From the NCBI GenBank assembly GCA_900554695.1, contig USHV01000028.1:1-37072 (forward strand): a DNA stretch of 37,072 nucleotides, read 5' to 3'. The notes under the pieces are model-generated. The model was not told the DNA's origin, ran no database searches, and worked only from the letters and a program-made list of their open reading frames with translations. Source of the DNA: an uncultured Prevotella sp. (lineage in GTDB: Bacteria > Bacteroidota > Bacteroidia > Bacteroidales > Bacteroidaceae). The position numbers and the translations under genes are program-made. Positions 32,185 to 37,072 of the stretch are shown in pieces (the stretch's first letter is position 1; each line of letters starts with the position of its first letter).

Positions 32185-33447
32185 TCATTCTGCCCGCAGT
32201 GCTTCGATAGGCCTGATGTTTGCCGCGCGGCGTGCCGGTATGAATCCAGCCAGTGTTCCCGCTATTATCATCACGAGCGTTGCCTGTATGCAGACGTCCA
32301 GTCCTACGGTGGGGTTGACGAACATCGCCGCCTTGAACAGTCCTGTATCAACCTGCTGCTGTCCTATCGTGGCGTCCATATATAAGTTCGCCGCGATGCC
32401 GAGAATCATTCCTATGTATCCGAAGAAAGTGGTTATGATGATGCTCTCGGTTATGATGAGCTTCAGTATCGACCACGGTTTGGCGCCTATGGCCTTGCGT
32501 ATGCCGAACTCGTGTGTGCGTTCCTTTACGGTGATGAGCATGATGTTGGACACTCCCACTATGCCCGACAGCAGCGTGAACAGACCTATTATCCACAGCG
32601 CGGTGCGTATGATGTCGGTTCCGGTGTTCATCTGCAGGTTCTGTGTGAAGCGGTTCCATATCCACACCGACTCCTCGTCGTCGGGTGCTGCGCGGTGGTT
32701 GCGGTTGATGTTGGCGCGGTAGCCCGCCTCGAATTTCTCGTTGGCATCCATCGTCTCGAGCCCGTCGAAGGTGAAGAAAATCCTGTCTGCCTTGTCGCCC
32801 CGATTATACATGGTTCTCAGAGTGGTGAAAGACGTGTATGCGTCGGAGTTCATCCGGCTGTTGTCGTCCTGGTATATGCCCACCACCTTGAATGCGAATC
32901 CGCCTATGTCAACCGTCTTTCCTACGAGCGTACTGATGTCGTGCGGAGCGAGTTCCTTGGCCTGTCCCTCGCTCAGAACTATTATTTTGCGCTGTTCATT
33001 GATGTCCGCCATGTTTACGAAACGTCCGTACAGCATGTTTATCTTGTTTATCTCAGCCTTGTTTGGATAGGTTCCGCAGATGTTGTTGCCGCTCACATAT
33101 TCGTCGCCGAAGGTTATGTTGAGTCCCGTCTGCGATATTTCGGCACCGGTGGTCTTCACGTTTCCGGTGAAGTTGCGTCGTGTAGAGGATATGTCGTTGT
33201 CGTTAAGCTCTATGCTGCGGCCCTCCTTCAGTCCGTCGTAAGGCTTTGAAGTGTAACCGCCCGATACTATCATCGAGTTGTCCAGAAACTTTCCCGAGTT
33301 CTGCACAACGGCGTTGAGCAGACCGTTTCCGGCTCCGAGCAGGAATATAATGATGAATATACCCCATGCCACGGAGAACCCCGTCAGTGCGGTGCGCAGC
33401 TTGTTGTGCTTGGCAGTAGTTATTATTTCGGCTATTATGTCGCGCAT
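32185..33447 (-). CDS. FtsX-like ABC transporter permease, first of two
   Basis: A 420-residue permease with the same layout as its neighbour: an N-terminal membrane segment (about 20-45, LTGFSVAWGIFIIIFLLGAG), a periplasmic MacB_PCD domain (about 50-270) and a C-terminal FtsX block with three helices (VKERTHEFGIRKAIGAKPWSIL and AGFIPARRAANIRPIEALRAE). The two proteins are diverged from one another and probably form a heterodimer around the single ATPase. It begins 10 bp after the ATPase gene stops, so translation is coupled. The exported substrate cannot be read from sequence. Confidence 0.88.
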   Translation of the reverse strand: MRDIIAEIITTAKHNKLRTALTGFSVAWGIFIIIFLLGAGNGLLNAVVQNSGKFLDNSMIVSGGYTSKPYDGLKEGRSIELNDNDISSTRRNFTGNVKTTGAEISQTGLNITFGDEYVSGNNICGTYPNKAEINKINMLYGRFVNMADINEQRKIIVLSEGQAKELAPHDISTLVGKTVDIGGFAFKVVGIYQDDNSRMNSDAYTSFTTLRTMYNRGDKADRIFFTFDGLETMDANEKFEAGYRANINRNHRAAPDDEESVWIWNRFTQNLQMNTGTDIIRTALWIIGLFTLLSGIVGVSNIMLITVKERTHEFGIRKAIGAKPWSILKLIITESIIITTFFGYIGMILGIAANLYMDATIGQQQVDTGLFKAAMFVNPTVGLDVCIQATLVMIIAGTLAGFIPARRAANIRPIEALRAE

Positions 33448-33457
33448 GCTCCTGCTC

Positions 33458-34183
33458 CTATTTCATTATTCCTGATATGCCGAACGGGCTTGCGTGATGG
33501 TCGAAGTTCTCTTCTATCTTGCCTATCAGTCCGTCCTTGATGTGTACTATCTTGTTGGTCTCGTTTGCCACGCCGCTCTCGTGTGTCACCACTACTATGG
33601 TTATGTGCTCCTCGGCGTTGAGTTTCTTCAGCAGTTCCATCACCTCCAGGCTCGTCTTTGAGTCGAGCGCGCCGGTCGGTTCGTCCGCCAGTATTATCTT
33701 TGGCCGCGTGATGAGGGCCCTCGCTATCGCCACACGCTGTTTCTGTCCGCCGGAAAGCTCGTTGGGATAATGGTTAGCCCATTGCGCCAGACCGAGCCTG
33801 TCGAGATACTCCATGGTCATGGCGTGGCGCTTCTTGCGGCCGACGCCCTGATAGAACAGTGGCAGCTCGACGTTCTCGACTGCCGACTTGAAGGCTATGA
33901 GGTTGAACGACTGGAAGATGAAACCTATCAGACGGTTGCGGTATTCGGCCGCGCGTTTCTCCGACAGGTCCTTTATCAGCGTTCCGGCAAGCATGTACTC
34001 GCCCGAGTCGTAGTTGTCGAGTATGCCGAGAATGTTCAGGAGCGTGGATTTGCCAGAGCCCGACGCGCCCATGATTGACACGAACTCACCCTCGTCTATG
34101 TCGAGATTGATGCCCTTGAGCACGTGCAGCGGCTGCGCGCCGTAGTAAGTCTTGTTGATGTCTCTGAGTTTTATTATTGACAT
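33458..34183 (-). CDS. ABC transporter ATPase, MacB/LolD type
   Basis: The energising subunit of the exporter, 241 residues and cytoplasmic. Walker A (GASGSGKST) is near residue 39, the Q-loop in IFQSFNL, signature LSGGQKQR, Walker B IILADEPTGALD and H-loop VTHE. The order ATPase, permease, permease, adaptor is a split form of MacAB, in which the ATPase is normally fused to the permease. The outer-membrane TolC partner is not in the window. It starts 79 bp after the upstream exporter gene stops, in a spacer without a recognisable promoter. Confidence 0.93.
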   Translation of the reverse strand: MSIIKLRDINKTYYGAQPLHVLKGINLDIDEGEFVSIMGASGSGKSTLLNILGILDNYDSGEYMLAGTLIKDLSEKRAAEYRNRLIGFIFQSFNLIAFKSAVENVELPLFYQGVGRKKRHAMTMEYLDRLGLAQWANHYPNELSGGQKQRVAIARALITRPKIILADEPTGALDSKTSLEVMELLKKLNAEEHITIVVVTHESGVANETNKIVHIKDGLIGKIEENFDHHASPFGISGIMK

Positions 34184-34262
34184 TTTCAGATGCTGTTTAA
34201 TGGTTTAGACTGCATAAATGTGCCAAAGGTTGCAGTGTATGATAAAAAAGTTTCGTTTATGC

Positions 34263-35942
34263 TCATGCCTGTTCGTTGCGTTCCACCTTCAGAGTGCGGT
34301 CGCAGTATTTTATTACGGCCGGCCGGTGGGTGATGAATATGATGGTCTTGCCGCGGTCGCTCATGATGTTCTGCAGCAGGCGGCACTCGGTGTCGGGGTC
34401 GAGAGCCGATGTAGCTTCGTCGAAGAGCATCACCGGGCGGTTGCGCAACAGTGCGCGTGCTATGGCTATGCGTTGCGCCTGTCCCTCGCTCAGTCCGCCG
34501 CCCTGCTCGGTGCACAGAGTGTCGAGCCCGTCGGGAAGGTCGCCTACAAACTCGGCGCAACTCTTCTTCAGTGCCGCCATCATCTCCTCGTCGGTGGCGT
34601 CGTTCTTGCCCATGCGCAGGTTGTCGCGTATCGAACCGCTCATCAGCGTGTTGCCCTGCGGCACATACACCATGTTGCAGCGCACGAGCGGCGAGAGCGT
34701 GTGAGCCGACGCCGAGTCGTATATCTCAGCCGTGCCGTGCTGCGGATGGAGCAGGGCGAGGATTATTCTGATGAGCGTGGTCTTGCCTGCGCCCGTCTCG
34801 CCGAGTACGGCTGTGCACGAGCCCGGCTCGAAGTCGTGGCTCAGATGCTCGATGACGTTCCGCGAACCGCCGTCGTATATATAAGTAATGTCTTTCAGAC
34901 GTATGCCGCACGGACCGTCCATCTTCACAGGCTCGCCCTGTTCCTCGAGCGGATTCTCCTCGAGCTCCATCAGTCGTTCCGACGCCGTGAGCACACTCAC
35001 GAATGCCGGTACCAGCTTGGTGAGGCTGCGCGCCGGAGTCTGTATCTTGTTGACGAGTTGCAGGAAAGCCGTCATTCCGCCGAATGTCAGCGTGTGCTGC
35101 GACATCCGTATGGCCGCCCACAGGAACGCGAGAAGGTAGCCTGCGGCGAAGCCCGTGTTCAGTACGAGGTTTGAGAGCACCGAGCACGACGTGCGTTTCA
35201 CCACGTTCTGGCGCAGCTCGCTCTGCGTACGCTCCAGCTTGTCAATCATTGCGCCGTCGTTCTCGAGCGTCTTTATGAGCATGCGGTGCTGCACAGTCTC
35301 CTGCAAGACGCTCTGCACCTTGCTGTCGGAATCGCGCACGAGGCGTGTCAGACGGCGCATGTGTACCACGTACACCTTGCTGCCGAGCAGGAAGATGGGT
35401 ATGAGCACCACGATGACCAGTGCCAGAACCTTGTCCATGGAGAACAGATAGATGAAGGCGCTTATGAACATCACAAGCACCGAGAGAGTGTTGGGGATTG
35501 TTTCGGTGAGGAAGTTGATGACGTTGTTCACGTCGAATTCCAGGCGGTTGAGCACGTCGCCTGAGTGGCGCATCTCGCGTCCGCGCCATTCGGAGCGCAG
35601 TATTCGGTCGAGCATCCGCTGCTGCATGCGGTTCTGCGCCTTTATGCCGAGAATGTTGCGTATCCATATTCCGGCTATGTTGAGCGCGAAGTCGCACAGT
35701 ATGAGTGCCGCCATTATGGCCACGGCGGCATAGATTGAGCCTTTTGTCACGCCCGAGGCCACGTCTATGGCATGCTTCACTGCCCACACCTGCGCCAGGC
35801 TTGTGGCAACCTGCGCTATGCCCGTGGCAGCGTTGAGCACTGCCTGCAGATGGTTGCCCCGCCATTGTCTCCACAGCCACTTCATTATCTTTGTGGTAGT
35901 GTATTGGGTGTCGGGTATTTTGAGTATCTGCCTGATCTTCAT
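34263..35942 (-). CDS. ABC exporter, fused membrane and ATPase domains
   Basis: A 559-residue type IV ABC exporter half-transporter, working as a homodimer or with an unknown partner. The membrane domain (about 20-320) has six predicted helices. The ATPase has Walker A GETGAGKT (381-388), signature LSEGQ (484-488, in place of LSGGQ), Walker B MLFDEATSALD (from 505) and H-loop H539. I chose the ATG at 35942; an ATG at 35990 would add 16 polar residues and one at 35885 would remove 19. It lies 90 bp after nadK. Substrate unknown: lipid, peptide and drug exporters share this layout. Confidence 0.85.
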   Translation of the reverse strand: MKIRQILKIPDTQYTTTKIMKWLWRQWRGNHLQAVLNAATGIAQVATSLAQVWAVKHAIDVASGVTKGSIYAAVAIMAALILCDFALNIAGIWIRNILGIKAQNRMQQRMLDRILRSEWRGREMRHSGDVLNRLEFDVNNVINFLTETIPNTLSVLVMFISAFIYLFSMDKVLALVIVVLIPIFLLGSKVYVVHMRRLTRLVRDSDSKVQSVLQETVQHRMLIKTLENDGAMIDKLERTQSELRQNVVKRTSCSVLSNLVLNTGFAAGYLLAFLWAAIRMSQHTLTFGGMTAFLQLVNKIQTPARSLTKLVPAFVSVLTASERLMELEENPLEEQGEPVKMDGPCGIRLKDITYIYDGGSRNVIEHLSHDFEPGSCTAVLGETGAGKTTLIRIILALLHPQHGTAEIYDSASAHTLSPLVRCNMVYVPQGNTLMSGSIRDNLRMGKNDATDEEMMAALKKSCAEFVGDLPDGLDTLCTEQGGGLSEGQAQRIAIARALLRNRPVMLFDEATSALDPDTECRLLQNIMSDRGKTIIFITHRPAVIKYCDRTLKVERNEQA

Positions 35943-36032
35943 ACTGCGAGCGTCTTTGTGTCGGCCGGCTGCGCTTCGTGTTGCCGGCATCGGCGGTTGT
36001 GTGAGGTTTGGCGTGCGTTTATCGGCTGCTGT

Positions 36033-36923
36033 TCAGTCTTCGCGTTTGTCGGCGCCCCACATCATTTTCTCGCGCAGCGACGCGAAATAGTTGTGTCCGG
36101 GACGCTTCAGAATGTTCGTGATGAACGGCGCCTTGCTTATGGTTATCGACGTGCCTTCGGTGAGCGTCTCGCTGCGTCCGTCGACAGCCATCAGAAAATT
36201 GTGCGACCTCGACTCCACGCTCAGCGTCACGGTGCTGTCGCCGCTTATCACGATTGGGCGCATGTTGAGGCTGTGTGGTGCCACGGGCGTGAGACACATG
36301 GTGTTGGTGCGCGGCACGATTATCGGTCCGCCGTTCGACAGCGAGTAGGCCGTCGAGCCGGTGGGCGTCGAGACAATGAGTCCGTCGGCCTGGTAGGTGA
36401 CGAGATATTCGCCGTCGATGCACGTGTGTATGCTTATCATCGACGCGTTGTCGCGCTTGAGCACGGCAATGTCGTTGAGTGCGAACGGCTCGTTCTTCAG
36501 CTGTTTCATGTCGGTTTCAGCCATCAGGGCGGTGTGGCTCTCGGTGGTGTAGCGTCCGCGATATATGGCGTCGAGTGCCGTGCCGAACTCGTCGGGCATC
36601 ACGTCGGCGAGGAATCCCAGTCGTCCGGTGTTCACTCCTATGATGGGTATGTTCTTCATACCTACGCGTACGGCGGTCTTCAGAAAAGTGCCGTCGCCGC
36701 CCATAGATATCACGAAGTCGGCGTCGTAGTTGTCGCCGTCGAACACTTCGGGCGAGTCTGAAAGCATCTGTCCGTGATGACGCAGGAAGTCGTAGAACGG
36801 CCGGTCTATGTATATCTGCGCGTTGTGACGCTCAAGCCGGTCGATGACTTTCTGTATGGATGCTGACTTTTTGCCTTGAAAAGTGTTTCCGAAAATAGCA
36901 AATCTTAACTTATCTGACGCCAT
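36033..36923 (-). CDS. nadK: NAD kinase
   Basis: Phosphorylates NAD to NADP in the cytoplasm, supplying reducing power for biosynthesis. The 296-residue protein has the family's GGDGT motif (75-79), the ND pair in ALNDIAVL (N150, D151) and the glycine-rich PTGSTAYSLSNGGP motif (about 187-200). The frame could begin upstream at a TTG (36944), but the promoter -7 element lies at 36942-36949, so the ATG at 36923 is the start. Length is ordinary. It is first in the minus-strand run with the ABC genes; the association is probably one of position. Confidence 0.95.
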   Translation of the reverse strand: MASDKLRFAIFGNTFQGKKSASIQKVIDRLERHNAQIYIDRPFYDFLRHHGQMLSDSPEVFDGDNYDADFVISMGGDGTFLKTAVRVGMKNIPIIGVNTGRLGFLADVMPDEFGTALDAIYRGRYTTESHTALMAETDMKQLKNEPFALNDIAVLKRDNASMISIHTCIDGEYLVTYQADGLIVSTPTGSTAYSLSNGGPIIVPRTNTMCLTPVAPHSLNMRPIVISGDSTVTLSVESRSHNFLMAVDGRSETLTEGTSITISKAPFITNILKRPGHNYFASLREKMMWGADKRED

Positions 36924-36941
36924 GATGGTTGTTTTAAAAAG

Positions 36942-36972
36942 CAAATATACGCATAATTTGTCTAACTTCCAA
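36942..36972 (-). promoter_or_regulatory. Promoter of nadK
   Basis: On the minus strand TTG (36972-36970), a 20-nt spacer and TATATTTG (36949-36942). The start would be near 36936, giving a very short leader of about 13 nt before the ATG. Confidence 0.7.
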
Positions 36973-37072
36973 ATAAATATATGTAAAGAGTGGGCGCGAA
37001 TCTGACTGTCGGAAGGCCGGCAGAGTCAACCAGCGAGTGCAACATTACGAAATATTTTTGAAAAAGACCTCA

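Noticed and set aside
35886..35893. TATCTTTG on the plus strand inside the ABC exporter gene
   Set aside because: It lies antisense within coding sequence with no TTG at the right distance and no plus-strand gene follows.
37053..37060. TATTTTTG at the right edge as a promoter of a divergent gene
   Set aside because: No TTG is at the expected distance and the gene it would serve is outside the window.

Overview
The window looks like a piece of a Bacteroidales chromosome, most likely Prevotellaceae or a close relative. Four things point there: the ribosomal block rplM-rpsI-rpsB-tsf; the type IX secretion genes porU and porV side by side; promoters of the Bacteroidetes type (TTG, about 20 nt, TAnnTTTG); and a GH2 and a GH32 glycan hydrolase with Bacteroidales-like domain layouts. 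The genus call is an inference from gene content only.

Layout. 1-175: the 3' end of an IS element (IS982-like transposase C-terminus plus a terminal-repeat-like end). 176-615: structured non-coding DNA, a clear promoter and a folded leader. 616-3556: rplM, rpsI, rpsB, tsf, closed by a strong terminator. 3648-9636: a FAH-family hydrolase, porU, porV and ispF, closed by a terminator that overlaps the ispF stop codon. 9850-10540 and 21926-22752: two arms of a large inverted repeat in non-coding DNA. The 11.4 kb between the arms holds a 22-bp tandem array, a candidate small RNA, a GT4/GT2 glycosyltransferase pair (+), an ECF sigma/anti-sigma pair (-) and a metG-dsbD-cyuA run (-). 23444-29371: a divergent pair, a large secreted GH2 enzyme (-) and a secreted GH32 fructan hydrolase (+). 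29675-36923: a minus-strand run of nadK, an ABC exporter, and a MacAB-like system made of one ATPase, two FtsX-type permeases and one membrane-fusion protein.

How the genes fit together. The first block supplies translation machinery. PorU and PorV are the outer-membrane end of the T9SS, which trims cargo C-terminal signals and anchors cargo to the surface. metG, dsbD and cyuA read as one transcript with a sulfur/thiol theme: methionine charging, reducing power exported to the periplasm, cysteine breakdown. The sigma/anti-sigma pair is a typical envelope-signalling switch, target unknown.

The least explained material is non-coding. Three different tandem arrays share a unit of about 22 bp: 10647-11086, the outer parts of both inverted-repeat arms, and 29517-29626. 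The two arms share a 201-bp core with a single difference, while their flanks are clearly more diverged. A minus-strand locus at about 11225-11454 has a good promoter, a C-free 5' half and a terminator, and no gene is attached to it. These are the parts most worth a second look.
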